Assembly (NCBI GenBank): GCA_031253985.1 | Contig: JAIRVH010000185.1 | Coordinates: 267,488-331,487, forward strand | Direction of reading: 5' to 3' | Source: Sphingobacterium sp. | Lineage (GTDB): Bacteria; Bacteroidota; Bacteroidia; Sphingobacteriales; Sphingobacteriaceae | Length of the DNA: 64,000 bases | Program-made: the position numbers and the translations under genes | Part shown: piece by piece, positions 53,664-62,860 of the stretch | Position numbering within the stretch: the stretch's first letter is position 1 | How the letters are laid out: each line of letters opens with the position of its first letter | The notes under the pieces: model-generated | The model's input: the letters and a program-made list of their open reading frames with translations, nothing else | Told to the model about the DNA's origin: nothing | The model's database searches: none

Positions 53664-54662
53664 ATGGAAACAGTTGTTAGCGGTATCAGAAGTACCGGAA
53701 AATTACATTTAGGAAACTACTACGGCGCATTGAGCAATTTTGTGAAAATGCAAAACGAATATAATTGCTTTTTTTTCATTGCAGACTTACATTCACTGAC
53801 AACCCACCCTACCCCCCACGGGCTTCAGGGAACGGTTCGCCAAGTTATTGTCGAATATTTAGCAGCAGGAATAGATCCAGAAAAATCGACAATTTACGTT
53901 CAATCAGACGTTCCAGAAGTTGCTGAACTCTATCTATACATGAACATGAACGCCTATCTTGGCGAACTTGAACGTGCTACTGCGTTTAAAGACAAAGTCA
54001 GAAGCAATCCCGATAATGTCAACGCAGGATTATTGACCTATCCGGTCCTGATGGCCTGTGATATATTGATTCATCATGGCACAAAGGTTCCTGTAGGTAA
54101 AGATCAGGAACAACACTTGGAAATGACACGAACTTTTGGCAATCGATTCAATCGCCTGTATAACGTAGATTATTTCAAGGAGGCATTCGCCTTCTCCTAT
54201 TCGGATAAATTGGTTAAAGTTCCTGGGCTAGCAGGTCAAGGAAAAATGGGTAAGTCAAACGGCGAAGCAGATTGTATTTATCTCTCGGATAGTGAAACGG
54301 TAATCCGCAAAAAAGTAATGCGTGCAGTGTCCGATTCTGGACCAACTGAAATGAATCAGCCAAAACCCGAAGCCATTCAAAATCTCTTTGATTTGATGAA
54401 AGTGGTATCAACTCCTGATACACTGCAACATTTTGACGATCTCTATAATAAATGTGAAATTCGTTATGGCGATTTTAAGAAACAATTGGCAGAAGATATG
54501 GTATTGGCGACAAATGATGTGCGTTTACGAATTGAAGATATTTCAAATGACGATGCATACATTGCAAAAGTTGCGAAAATGGGAGCTGAAAAAGCTAGCG
54601 AATCTGCGCGAAAAACGCTGAAAGAGGTTCGTGAGATAATTGGTATTAAAAGATTTTATTAA
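53664..54662 (+). CDS. trpS: Tryptophanyl-tRNA synthetase
   Basis: The 332-residue class I synthetase has the HIGH-type motif in STGKLHLGNYYG (about 10-21), PVLMACDILIHHGTKVPVGKDQEQHLEMTR (tryptophan/AMP site) and a KMSKS-type motif that reads GKMGKSNGE near 194-201. Its length is normal for the bacterial enzyme. The start ATG at 53664 directly precedes the first strand. It lies 12 bases upstream of the deoxynucleoside kinase gene, so the two are likely co-transcribed. Confidence 0.95.
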   Translation: METVVSGIRSTGKLHLGNYYGALSNFVKMQNEYNCFFFIADLHSLTTHPTPHGLQGTVRQVIVEYLAAGIDPEKSTIYVQSDVPEVAELYLYMNMNAYLGELERATAFKDKVRSNPDNVNAGLLTYPVLMACDILIHHGTKVPVGKDQEQHLEMTRTFGNRFNRLYNVDYFKEAFAFSYSDKLVKVPGLAGQGKMGKSNGEADCIYLSDSETVIRKKVMRAVSDSGPTEMNQPKPEAIQNLFDLMKVVSTPDTLQHFDDLYNKCEIRYGDFKKQLAEDMVLATNDVRLRIEDISNDDAYIAKVAKMGAEKASESARKTLKEVREIIGIKRFY

Positions 54663-54674
54663 GCTAGAAATAAT

Positions 54675-55292
54675 ATGCATATAGCTATCGTTGGAAATAT
54701 AGGTGCCGGAAAAACGACATTAACAGAGTTGTTGGCCAACCACTTCAAATTTGAACCTCAGTTTGAAGCTGTAGACAACAACCCTTATCTGGAAGATTTT
54801 TATTCAGACATGAAACGCTGGGCATTCAATCTTCAGATTTTTTTCCTAAACAGTCGCTTTAGACATATTGTAAAATTACAGGAAACAGGCATCGATATGA
54901 TTCAAGATCGTACCATCTATGAAGATGCGTATATTTTTGCCGAAAACTTGTATGATATGGGCCTGATGAGCGCACGTGACTTTGAAAATTATAGTAATAT
55001 TTTTCAAAGCATCATCCACTATATCAAACCACCGGATTTATTGATTTACCTCAAAGCATCCGTTCCTACTTTGGTTAATAATATCCAAAAAAGGGGCCGC
55101 GATTATGAATCAGCCATTCGGCTGGATTATTTATCGAAGCTGAACGATAAATATGATAAATGGATCAATAATTACAAAGAAGGTAAAGTAATGGTTCTGG
55201 ATAAGGACAATTTGGATTTCACAAAAAATCCTGAAGACCTTGGTGGTATCATTCAAAAAATCGAAGCCGAACTATTCGGGTTATTTGAATAA
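54675..55292 (+). CDS. Deoxynucleoside kinase
   Basis: The 205-residue kinase has a P-loop GNIGAGKTTL (7-16), DNNPYLEDFYSDM (substrate loop), a catalytic DRTIYEDAYIFAENLYDMG and a lid arginine motif (NNIQKRGRDYE). It phosphorylates deoxynucleosides (deoxyadenosine/deoxyguanosine/deoxycytidine type) for salvage. It follows trpS after 12 bases and ends with a hairpin terminator. Confidence 0.92.
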   Translation: MHIAIVGNIGAGKTTLTELLANHFKFEPQFEAVDNNPYLEDFYSDMKRWAFNLQIFFLNSRFRHIVKLQETGIDMIQDRTIYEDAYIFAENLYDMGLMSARDFENYSNIFQSIIHYIKPPDLLIYLKASVPTLVNNIQKRGRDYESAIRLDYLSKLNDKYDKWINNYKEGKVMVLDKDNLDFTKNPEDLGGIIQKIEAELFGLFE

Positions 55293-55304
55293 GAACTAAA
55301 TAAG

Positions 55305-55340
55305 AAAAGCCTGTAAATATCTTAATTTTACAGGCTTTTT
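55305..55340 (+). terminator. Terminator after the deoxynucleoside kinase gene
   Basis: Arms AAAAGCCTGTAAA (55305-55317) and its complement (55327-55339) give a 13-bp stem with a 9-base loop, followed by T. It ends the trpS-kinase unit. Confidence 0.8.
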
Positions 55341-55382
55341 GATAAATTCGGATTCTCCCCAGCCATTGATAAAAATTAAAAG

Positions 55383-56129
55383 ATGAAATTTTTAGGTATT
55401 ATCCCCGCCAGATATGCATCGAGCAGATTCCCTGGAAAACCGCTGATCGACATCGAAGGAAAAACAATGATTCAACGGGTCTATGAGCAGGTCAAAAAAT
55501 CAACAAGATTAAACGAGATCGTTGTAGCAACGGACGACCAGCGCATAGCTGACAATGTATTGTCTTTTGGAGGCAAAGTTGTCATGACTGCATCGCATCA
55601 CCAATCTGGAACAGATCGTTGTGCTGAAGTCACAGCCCAAATGCCTGGTTATGATATTGCCATTAACATTCAGGGCGACGAACCATTCATCAATCCAGCA
55701 CAAATTGATTTGTTAGCGAACTGCTTTGAAGACCCGGACACACAAATTGCAACCTTAGTAAAGGAAATTACGCTCGAAGAGGAACTATTCAATGTAAACA
55801 TCCCTAAAGTTGTCAGAAACAGTAAAGGAGAAGCAATTTACTTTAGCAGGCAGACAATCCCTTTTTTAAGAGGTGTGGAAAAAGAACAATGGTTACAAAA
55901 GCAAACATTCTATAAACATATCGGAATATATGCTTATCAGGTAGATACGTTAAAAGCACTGACACAACTTCCTATTTCGATCTTGGAAGAAGCAGAAGCA
56001 TTGGAACAGCTACGCTGGCTAGAAAACGGTTACGCTATCAAAACAGCCATTACGAACCATGAAACTGTCGCTGTGGACACACGAGAAGACCTCGATAAAA
56101 TACTAAAGCTATTTTTCAATAAATCGTGA
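55383..56129 (+). CDS. kdsB: 3-deoxy-manno-octulosonate cytidylyltransferase
   Basis: The 248-residue enzyme couples CTP to Kdo, giving CMP-Kdo for lipopolysaccharide core synthesis. Signatures are GIIPARYASSRFPGKPL (4-20), NIQGDEPFINP (about 95-105) and a C-terminal ALEQLRWLENGYAIK. Length is normal. Its presence fits a Gram-negative cell with Kdo-containing LPS. It is convergent with the aldo/keto reductase gene, three bases apart. Confidence 0.96.
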   Translation: MKFLGIIPARYASSRFPGKPLIDIEGKTMIQRVYEQVKKSTRLNEIVVATDDQRIADNVLSFGGKVVMTASHHQSGTDRCAEVTAQMPGYDIAINIQGDEPFINPAQIDLLANCFEDPDTQIATLVKEITLEEELFNVNIPKVVRNSKGEAIYFSRQTIPFLRGVEKEQWLQKQTFYKHIGIYAYQVDTLKALTQLPISILEEAEALEQLRWLENGYAIKTAITNHETVAVDTREDLDKILKLFFNKS

Positions 56130-56132
56130 AAA

Positions 56133-57038
56133 TTACCGGTGTTCGGTATAATGTAACGACCGGACACCTTCCAATAGAACCTGTTTATCAGCGTCACTTA
56201 ACGTGATCAGCTGATCTTTTGCCCTAATCAGTTCATCCAACTGCAATTTGGTACTTACACCAACTACAGCTGTGGCGACAGCTGGATTGGAAAGGACATA
56301 TGAAAGTGCAACAATCATATTTTCTTTACCTATACGCTTAGCAAGATTCGCCAAGTTTCTCACAATATGAGATACTTCACCCGAACTATATTGAAGAAAT
56401 GGTTCTATCGACTTATTGATGAGAACGCCTTTTGCTAAAGCTCCGCGCACGACGATATTTACTCCTCTATCCGCTAACAAGCCACTAATTTCCTCTTCTA
56501 GCCTTCGATCCAATAGACTGTATTGCATCATTACCGAAGCAATATCAGATTTGGCTAAAAATGCTTTGATGACATTCGGACGAATAGATGAAAGACCATA
56601 AGCACGAATTTTGCCTTGTTTCTTCAACAGTTCAAAAGCTTCAATAATCTCTTCTATCGGATCTTCTATCGTACCGCCATGTAGCTGATAAAGATCTATA
56701 TAATCCGTTTTTAAACGCGACAACGACCCCTCTACAGCTTTAATAATATAATCCTTCGAAGCCTTCCAATCCCAGCCAGAACCATCTGCACGCCAAAGAT
56801 TACCTACTTTTGAGGCCAGCACAATATGCTTGCGAAAGTGCTGTACACTATCACCGACCACCATCTCGTTTTGGCCTTTATCGTAAAGATCAGCCGTATC
56901 AAAAAAAGTGATCCCCTTTTCAAAAGCTTTTTGGATGATATCCTTGGATTGTTTGGGCTGATTGCTCTTTAGAGACATGCAGCCCAAACCTATTTCCGAA
57001 ACCATCAAGCTTGTATTGCCTAATTTACGTTGTTCCAT
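56133..57038 (-). CDS. Aldo/keto reductase
   Basis: I start the 301-residue enzyme at ATG 57038 (MEQRKLGNTSL); an upstream ATG at 57053 adds five residues. It is a TIM-barrel oxidoreductase with GLGCMSL, FFDTADLYDKGQNEMVVGD (Asp/Tyr of the catalytic tetrad), HIVLASKVGN (Lys) and DLYQLHGG (His). It should reduce carbonyls with NADPH. Its start lies inside the end of the FKBP gene (14-base overlap, different frame), indicating translational coupling. Confidence 0.92.
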   Translation of the reverse strand: MEQRKLGNTSLMVSEIGLGCMSLKSNQPKQSKDIIQKAFEKGITFFDTADLYDKGQNEMVVGDSVQHFRKHIVLASKVGNLWRADGSGWDWKASKDYIIKAVEGSLSRLKTDYIDLYQLHGGTIEDPIEEIIEAFELLKKQGKIRAYGLSSIRPNVIKAFLAKSDIASVMMQYSLLDRRLEEEISGLLADRGVNIVVRGALAKGVLINKSIEPFLQYSSGEVSHIVRNLANLAKRIGKENMIVALSYVLSNPAVATAVVGVSTKLQLDELIRAKDQLITLSDADKQVLLEGVRSLHYTEHR

Positions 57039-57771
57039 CCGCAGCAATATCAATCAACTCTACCTCAAATACCAAAGTACTATTGGCAGGAATTTCACCT
57101 GTCGCACGCTCGCCATAAGCCAGTCTGCTCGGTATAAAAAATTTATATTTTGCCCCTTTGGACATTAATGGTATTCCAATCTGCCAACCCTTAATCACCT
57201 GACCTAAGGATAATTTTAACGGTTCATTGCGGTCGTACGAGCTATCAAATTGCTTTCCATTTAATAAGGTCCCTTTATAATGTACCGTTACTTCACTATC
57301 AGCTTTTGGTTTAGGTCCTTCTGCTTGATTTAATACAAGATATTGAATACCTTCTGTGGTAGTTTTCATTCCGGCTACCTTTGCATTTTCTGCAAAAAAT
57401 TTATCTTCCTCAGCTCGGCTAGCAGCTTCTTTTTTAGCACGGACATCCATAATCGCCTGTTGGATAACTGATCTCCCCTGTCCCTCTTCTAATAGTGACT
57501 TTTCACCCTTCAACACATCCGAAATTGCTTTAGCAATAACATCTGCCTTCAAATAATCGATTTCAATAGATTTTAGTGAATTTCCAATGTCAGCACCAAA
57601 TGCATAAGACACGGAATCTGCCTTTGTGCGCAATTGATTTGTTGCATTTGATTTAGCTGCAACTGATTTAGCTGCAACGACCTTCTTCTTTGCGGTCGTG
57701 TTCGACTTTTTTTGTTGGGCAAATCCTGTAACAGTTGTCAAGGATAATAGGGCTAATGCGATATACTTCAT
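57025..57771 (-). CDS. Secreted FKBP-type peptidyl-prolyl isomerase
   Basis: The 248-residue protein has a signal peptide (to about TGFAQ, residue 19) and a Lys/Ala-rich linker. An FkpA/Mip-type N-terminal dimerisation domain follows (DSVSYAFGADIGNSLKSIEIDYLKADV). The C-terminal FKBP domain (about 150-245) shows VTVHYKGTLLNGKQFDSSYDR, VIKGWQIGIPLMSKGAKYKF and IPSRLAYGERATGEIPANSTLVFEVELI. It helps fold periplasmic proteins. It is translationally coupled to the aldo/keto reductase gene downstream, and follows the glycosyltransferase-like gene by 6 bases. Confidence 0.94.
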   Translation of the reverse strand: MKYIALALLSLTTVTGFAQQKKSNTTAKKKVVAAKSVAAKSNATNQLRTKADSVSYAFGADIGNSLKSIEIDYLKADVIAKAISDVLKGEKSLLEEGQGRSVIQQAIMDVRAKKEAASRAEEDKFFAENAKVAGMKTTTEGIQYLVLNQAEGPKPKADSEVTVHYKGTLLNGKQFDSSYDRNEPLKLSLGQVIKGWQIGIPLMSKGAKYKFFIPSRLAYGERATGEIPANSTLVFEVELIDIAADGTT

Positions 57772-57777
57772 GTTTGT

Positions 57778-58764
57778 TTAACGGTGCTTCTGCACGATTT
57801 CATTTATAATTTCCTGCGTTATATTAGGGTAATCAACTTCAACCCTAGATTTACTGTTGAGCCAAGCTTCTATTGCCAGCATGTTTTTCTGTTTTAAACT
57901 AGAAATTACAGGTACCCCCATTTCTTCCAAAGATGCAGCGTTCAAATGCTGTTCATATTGATTTTTCATCGGGATAACCAACAGTTTCTTTTTCAAATAT
58001 AACGCTTCTGCCGGTGTTTCAAAACCTGCCCCACATAAAACTCCAGAAGAAGAGGCCATGCTATCAATAAAAGATTGGTTATTGATCGGTTTGATTGTCA
58101 CATTTTTCATTTCAAATGCCTTTGAATTATGTTTGCTAAAAACATCCCACTTCACGTCTGGAAACTTCATCAAATGCTTTAATAAATGGGCGTCGTCATA
58201 CGCAGGCAAGTAAACAGTGTAATGACCGTGATCTGTTACGTTCAATTCGCGCACAGCATTACGAATCACCGGTGGATAAATATGCTTGGAGTAACGCTTG
58301 AAATGAAAGCCATAAGAATGTGTAGACGGCGCATAATTTTTCATAATAAACTTACCCAGCATATCACTCTCATCGGGCTTAGGGCTAGCAGGATCCAAGG
58401 CCGCTATCTGATGACTCAAACCAATGCACTCCAAATCTTTGGAGTGACAAGCCCAGGCAGAGATCGGCTCAAAGTCATTGATCACCAGATCATAGTTTTC
58501 AATGGGCAGGCCCTTAATTTCATTGGTAAATTTACGAATCGTTGAACTCATAAAGGTTTTCCATAAATCTACCCCACCTGATTTACCAAAAATAAAACTC
58601 AAGCCATGAAAACGGTATTTGACTTCGAAAGGTAAAGATAAATCCGCCTGAATTCCACTCACCAATACATCTACCTCCCCTAACTCCCTCAAGCACGGAA
58701 CGATATCCATCGCCCGGCTCAAATGCCCATTTCCTGTTCCTTGTACGGCATACAATATCTTCAT
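57778..58764 (-). CDS. Glycosyltransferase-like protein (UDP-glycosyltransferase fold)
   Basis: I start the 328-residue protein at ATG 58764 (MKILYAVQGTGNGHLSRA), where the family's GTGNGHLSRA motif sits right at the N terminus; an upstream start at 58797 would break this pattern. GGVDLWKTFMSS, DLVINDFEPISAWAC and the GT-B C-terminal region (GVLCGAGFETPAEALYLKKKLLVIPMKNQYEQHLNAA) match the MJ1255-like glycosyltransferase group. No membrane segments. It leads a three-gene unit with the FKBP and reductase genes. Substrates are unknown. Confidence 0.85.
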   Translation of the reverse strand: MKILYAVQGTGNGHLSRAMDIVPCLRELGEVDVLVSGIQADLSLPFEVKYRFHGLSFIFGKSGGVDLWKTFMSSTIRKFTNEIKGLPIENYDLVINDFEPISAWACHSKDLECIGLSHQIAALDPASPKPDESDMLGKFIMKNYAPSTHSYGFHFKRYSKHIYPPVIRNAVRELNVTDHGHYTVYLPAYDDAHLLKHLMKFPDVKWDVFSKHNSKAFEMKNVTIKPINNQSFIDSMASSSGVLCGAGFETPAEALYLKKKLLVIPMKNQYEQHLNAASLEEMGVPVISSLKQKNMLAIEAWLNSKSRVEVDYPNITQEIINEIVQKHR

Positions 58765-58944
58765 AACGACTATATTTTGTGTCGGCAAATTAATCAATTT
58801 TAACGAGTATCAATATTATTTTATTGTTTACACCTGTTAAGAAAATATAAATTAACATCAAGAAGTAATTCCATTAATCTATTTTTAATTTCCCTTTATG
58901 TATATTTAATATCAACAATTAATTAATAGCCAGTTTGATACCAC

Positions 58945-59895
58945 ATGAAGTCTCTATTTTATTGGATGCTCGCTATAGCGGCCACATTAACGCTAACATC
59001 GTGGGGATTTTTTGCCCATAAAAAAATCAATCACTATGCCGTCTTCGCCCTCCCAGCAAAGCTGGCGAAATTCTATAAACATAATATAGACCTTATTACT
59101 GAAAAAGCTGTCGATCCAGACAAACGCTGCTTCACGGATAGCGCAGAAGGTCCCAGACATTTTATAGATATAGAGGACTATCGCGAAGACAGAATAGTCG
59201 ATTCGATTCCCATACATTGGTCACAGGCTAAAGAAAAATTTCAGGAGAAAGAATTGTTAAAGAATGGCATTGTGCCCTGGCAAATCAATCTTACTTATCA
59301 AAAGCTGGTTAAAGCGTTTCAGACGAAAGATTATAAACGAATCATCAAACATTCAGCAGAACTTGGCCATTACATAGCAGATGCCCACGTACCGCTTCAT
59401 ACCACTAAAAATTATAATGGACAGCTGACGAATCAAATAGGTATACATGCATTCTGGGAAAGCCGCTTACCAGAAATGTTTTCCGAAAAATACAACCTTC
59501 TGGTTGGAAAAGCCTCCTATATTAGGGATCCCTTGGCAGAAGCATGGCATATTGTCCGTGAAAGTAATCGCCTTGTCGATTCCGTTCTAGACATCGAAGC
59601 CGATCTCAATCATCAATTTAAAGCTTCTCAAAAGAAATCTTTTATTGAACGAAACAACCAGCTGGTCTGGACCTATTCGGACAATTATGCCATGGCTTAT
59701 CATAAGACAATGAATGGCATGGTGGAAAGGAGAATGCAAAAAGCAATCTTGCGTGTTGCCTCCTATTGGTATTCTGCCTGGCTTGAATCCGGTCAACCTG
59801 ACCTAAGCAACATTGAAAAAACAAAAATAATTGACAAGCAAGATCCCATTGATATAACTGGAAAAAAACCAATCGGCCGGGAAGAGTGGATGTAG
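58945..59895 (+). CDS. Zinc-dependent phospholipase C / S1-P1 nuclease-like hydrolase
   Basis: The 316-residue protein has a short signal peptide ending at LTS, so the mature chain begins with Trp20 (WGFFAHKKIN), as in the S1/P1 and phospholipase C family, where the N-terminal Trp ligates zinc. Other ligands are in EGPRHFIDIEDY, ELGHYIADAHVPLHTTKNY and IGIHAFWESR. It cleaves phosphodiester bonds of nucleic acids or phospholipids in the periplasm. It is monocistronic, divergent from the glycosyltransferase gene, and followed by a TonB-receptor gene after 103 bp. Confidence 0.9.
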   Translation: MKSLFYWMLAIAATLTLTSWGFFAHKKINHYAVFALPAKLAKFYKHNIDLITEKAVDPDKRCFTDSAEGPRHFIDIEDYREDRIVDSIPIHWSQAKEKFQEKELLKNGIVPWQINLTYQKLVKAFQTKDYKRIIKHSAELGHYIADAHVPLHTTKNYNGQLTNQIGIHAFWESRLPEMFSEKYNLLVGKASYIRDPLAEAWHIVRESNRLVDSVLDIEADLNHQFKASQKKSFIERNNQLVWTYSDNYAMAYHKTMNGMVERRMQKAILRVASYWYSAWLESGQPDLSNIEKTKIIDKQDPIDITGKKPIGREEWM

Positions 59896-59966
59896 ATAAA
59901 TAGCAATGTACAGCCGGACTACTTATAATGTTAATACCGGACTATTAGTTTTTTAATCAGCTACAT

Positions 59967-59974
59967 TACTTTTG
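59967..59974 (+). promoter_or_regulatory. Bacteroidota-type -7 element (TACTTTTG)
   Basis: TACTTTTG matches the TAnnTTTG consensus and lies 25 bases before the receptor gene's start at 59999. No clear TTTG -33 partner is visible, so support is modest. Confidence 0.4.
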
Positions 59975-59998
59975 CAGCGTAAAAGCTATGAAAAAATC

Positions 59999-61885
59999 AT
60001 GTTGAATAAGAAAATTACATTAACCAAACTTGCAGTAGTGCTGAGTATAGGGGCTGCATCGGCACAGATCAAGGATACCACTGCCTTGAGCGAGGTCATT
60101 ATTAATCAAAATCGCTTACAGATCCCTTTTTCCAAACAAAGCAAGAATATACAGATATTGACACAGGAAGATATTCAAAGACTGCCAAATCGATCAATTA
60201 ACGAATTGCTTACCAATATCCCCGGAGTTGATATTCGTCAACGCGGACCATTTGGTTCACAAGCGGATATTAGTATAGATGGTGGTTCTTTTGAACAAAC
60301 TGCGATCCTGCTCAATGGTGTTAAAATCACCGATCCACAGAGTGCTCATCACAACATGAATCTCCCCGTCCCTCTCGAAGCCATCGAGCGGATCGAAATC
60401 ATCAGAGGACCAGCATCACGAATTTTCGGTATCAATGCCCTTACTGGTGCCATTAATATTGTAACCAAGAAAATTGAATCGAATCAGATCAGCGCCCAGG
60501 TATATAGCGGATCCTCATTCAAAGATAATGAACAGACAAGCACAGGGAAGTATTATGGTAAAGGGGTTCAACTTGGATCACAATTCCTCACCAGACAGAT
60601 AAGCCACGGTTTATATTTTGGCCATGAAGACTCGAATGGACAACGTTACAATACAGCTTCCAACAACAATAAACTCTATTATGACGGGACATACCAACCT
60701 AATGCATCCAATCTGGTAAGGGCCAATGTGGGCTATATCAACAATCAATTTGGCGCCAATGGTTACTATGCAGCGCCGAACGATAAGGAAGCTTATGAGC
60801 AGGTTAAGACCGCTTTTGCTTCCCTGCAGTCCAAGCATCAATTAACATCAGCATTGTCTATCAGTCCACGCATCAGCAATCGTTATAACGAAGATGAATA
60901 TTGGTATCTAGGACGAGAAACAACAAAAGGAAGAGCCAAACACTATAGTAATGTTTTTGGCGCAGAAATCAATGCCGCATTGGAGCAGCGCTATGGAACC
61001 TTCGGTATAGGGCTGGAAAGTAGATTTGAACATATCAATAGCACCAGTATTGGCCGTCATGATCGCGAGAATTACGGCGGTTATCTAGAATTCAAAACGG
61101 AAGCAATCGAAAAGCTGATGATTAATGCAGGAGCATATATCAATTATAATTCAAAATTTGGCTGGCAGATCTTCCCCGGCCTCGATTTAGGTTATGATAT
61201 TACCGAACATTGGAAGATTGTCGTTAACGCAGGATCAAGCCAACGCATTCCTTCTTTTACCGATCTTTACAATAATCAAACGGCCAACATCGGAAATCCA
61301 AACCTTACCTCCGAAAATGCCTATCAGATCGAGGGGGGGATCAAATACCTCTCCAATCGAATTGTAGCCCAAGCAGGTTATTTCCACCGTAAAATAGACG
61401 ATTTCATCGACTGGCAAAAAACCGATGCCAGTACCGCGCCTGGAACAGTTATTCCTTGGCAGCCAACAAATATTGGGAAAAACAAAATCGATGGATTGAA
61501 TGCATCTTTTCGATACAATCTCAATGATCCCAGTGCCACGACACGCTATTTTACAACCCTTAGCTACAATTACCTCAAGCCCAGCGTAACGTTGGCAGAC
61601 GGAGTATTGTCCAAATATGCTATAGAGAGCCTAAGACATCAAGTTATCGTCAACTTTACAATAAATCACAAAAATTGGATGCTAACCACTGCCAACCGTT
61701 TTAATGAACGTATAAGTTACAAATCTTATTTTATCGCAGATGTAAGAGCGGCCTACCAGTTTGGTGATTTAAATATCTTTGCTGATGTACAAAATATATT
61801 TGACAAGAGTTATATTGAAGCAGCCGCTGTTCCTATGCCGGGACGCTGGTTTAGCCTCGGGGCAAAATATAAACTGAATTACTAA
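59999..61885 (+). CDS. TonB-dependent outer-membrane receptor (BtuB/FepA-like)
   Basis: I start the 628-residue receptor at ATG 59999 (MLNKKITLTKLAVVLS), where a signal peptide ends near ASAQ; the frame itself is open from 59972. The plug shows LSEVIINQNRLQIPFSKQ (TonB-box region), INELLTNIPGVDIRQRGPFGSQADISIDGGSFEQT, LLNGVKITDPQSAHHN and IEIIRGPASRIFGINALTGAINIVTKK. The barrel ends with RWFSLGAKYKLNY, an aromatic last residue as needed for outer-membrane insertion. It lacks the STN and carboxypeptidase domains of SusC. The ligand (siderophore, cobalamin or other) cannot be told, and no riboswitch is visible upstream. Confidence 0.93.
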   Translation: MLNKKITLTKLAVVLSIGAASAQIKDTTALSEVIINQNRLQIPFSKQSKNIQILTQEDIQRLPNRSINELLTNIPGVDIRQRGPFGSQADISIDGGSFEQTAILLNGVKITDPQSAHHNMNLPVPLEAIERIEIIRGPASRIFGINALTGAINIVTKKIESNQISAQVYSGSSFKDNEQTSTGKYYGKGVQLGSQFLTRQISHGLYFGHEDSNGQRYNTASNNNKLYYDGTYQPNASNLVRANVGYINNQFGANGYYAAPNDKEAYEQVKTAFASLQSKHQLTSALSISPRISNRYNEDEYWYLGRETTKGRAKHYSNVFGAEINAALEQRYGTFGIGLESRFEHINSTSIGRHDRENYGGYLEFKTEAIEKLMINAGAYINYNSKFGWQIFPGLDLGYDITEHWKIVVNAGSSQRIPSFTDLYNNQTANIGNPNLTSENAYQIEGGIKYLSNRIVAQAGYFHRKIDDFIDWQKTDASTAPGTVIPWQPTNIGKNKIDGLNASFRYNLNDPSATTRYFTTLSYNYLKPSVTLADGVLSKYAIESLRHQVIVNFTINHKNWMLTTANRFNERISYKSYFIADVRAAYQFGDLNIFADVQNIFDKSYIEAAAVPMPGRWFSLGAKYKLNY

Positions 61886-61935
61886 ATCCAATAAAGAGTA
61901 AAATTTGTTGGCTACACATGTTGCCTTTCGCAATA

Positions 61936-61970
61936 AAAAACCCCAAATGGAATGGCCATTTGGGGTTTTT
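61936..61970. terminator. Bidirectional terminator
   Basis: Arms 61936-61950 and 61956-61970 form a 15-bp stem (five A-T pairs then CCCCAAATGG with its complement) with a 5-base loop. A/T runs at both ends fit termination of the convergent receptor and ThuA genes. Confidence 0.88.
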
Positions 61971-62028
61971 CGCGGTACGCTCATAACTCAGAAGATTGCT
62001 TCTTTCTTAAACCGACAACAATAGCTTA

Positions 62029-62742
62029 CTATTTCTTTGGAAGAACCGATAAAATCCCGCCGATTAAATGTTTTTGAAATTCAGGCTCATCATAAGACTC
62101 CTCGGTATGGCCTAGACCTGTATAAAATACTTTGCCACCATCATAGTTCTGCGTCCAGGAAATTGGATGTTGATCGCCCATTTTTCCACCTTGGTAGCTT
62201 TTTTCATCTAAATTCATCAAAACATGCAATCCATCTTTCACATCCTTGAAATTATACCATTCGTCCTTGTGCCACCAGGTTGGATCAAGATGTTTCGTAG
62301 CAGCATGTTTTCTATCCAGCACATCAATTTTAGCTTTTTGCACAGCAGGATGAGATGCAAAATATGCACCAACCAGACCATTATACCAAGGCCAGTCAAA
62401 CTCAGTATCCGTCGCAGCGTGGATGCCCACAAATCCCTTACCTGATTGGATATACCGCACAAAGGCTTGTTGTTGTGCATCATCAAGGATATCGCCGGTC
62501 GTGCTCAGAAAAATAATAGCGTCGTATTTTTTTAATCCTTGGTCTGTAAATAAAGCCGCATCCTCTGAATGATCAGACTTTATCTTTTCTTTATCCAGTA
62601 ATTGTTTGAGCACTTCCGCTCCTTTTTCAATACTACCGTGTCTAAATCCTTTTGTCTTACTAAAGATTAGTACTTGTTTTTGCGCGTTAACAGCAATTGA
62701 TACCCCAAAAAGGAGAAACAGAAAAATGATGATTCTATTCAT
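62029..62742 (-). CDS. ThuA-domain secreted protein
   Basis: The 237-residue protein has a signal peptide (to about VNAQ, residue 21). A ThuA (trehalose-utilisation type) class I glutamine-amidotransferase-like fold follows: LIFSKTKGFRHGSIEKGAEVL, DAIIFLSTTGDIL, GKGFVGIHAATDTEFDWPWYNGLVGAYFASHP and HPISWTQNYDGGKVFYTGLGHTEESY. The nucleophile Cys of true amidotransferases is absent, as is usual in ThuA proteins. It is common in carbohydrate loci of Bacteroidota. It is monocistronic. Confidence 0.9.
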   Translation of the reverse strand: MNRIIIFLFLLFGVSIAVNAQKQVLIFSKTKGFRHGSIEKGAEVLKQLLDKEKIKSDHSEDAALFTDQGLKKYDAIIFLSTTGDILDDAQQQAFVRYIQSGKGFVGIHAATDTEFDWPWYNGLVGAYFASHPAVQKAKIDVLDRKHAATKHLDPTWWHKDEWYNFKDVKDGLHVLMNLDEKSYQGGKMGDQHPISWTQNYDGGKVFYTGLGHTEESYDEPEFQKHLIGGILSVLPKK

Positions 62743-62819
62743 GATATAAATGGTTATTATGATTTAAGTTTAGGTTTGCGATTTTCAGCAAGACTACTAT
62801 GCTAAAAATTGAAAGTAGA

Positions 62820-62852
62820 AAATGCCCTATATTCTCCCGCTATAGGGCATTT
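62820..62852 (-). terminator. Terminator of aroB
   Basis: Perfect 12-bp arms AAATGCCCTATA (62820-62831) and its complement (62841-62852) enclose a 9-base loop, 8 bases beyond the aroB stop. Confidence 0.8.
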
Positions 62853-62860
62853 CTTTTATT

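Noticed and set aside
59896..59998. Cobalamin riboswitch in front of the BtuB/FepA-like receptor
   Set aside because: The leader is only about 100 bases and I see none of the conserved B12-box or long helices; only a direct repeat of CCGGACTA is present.
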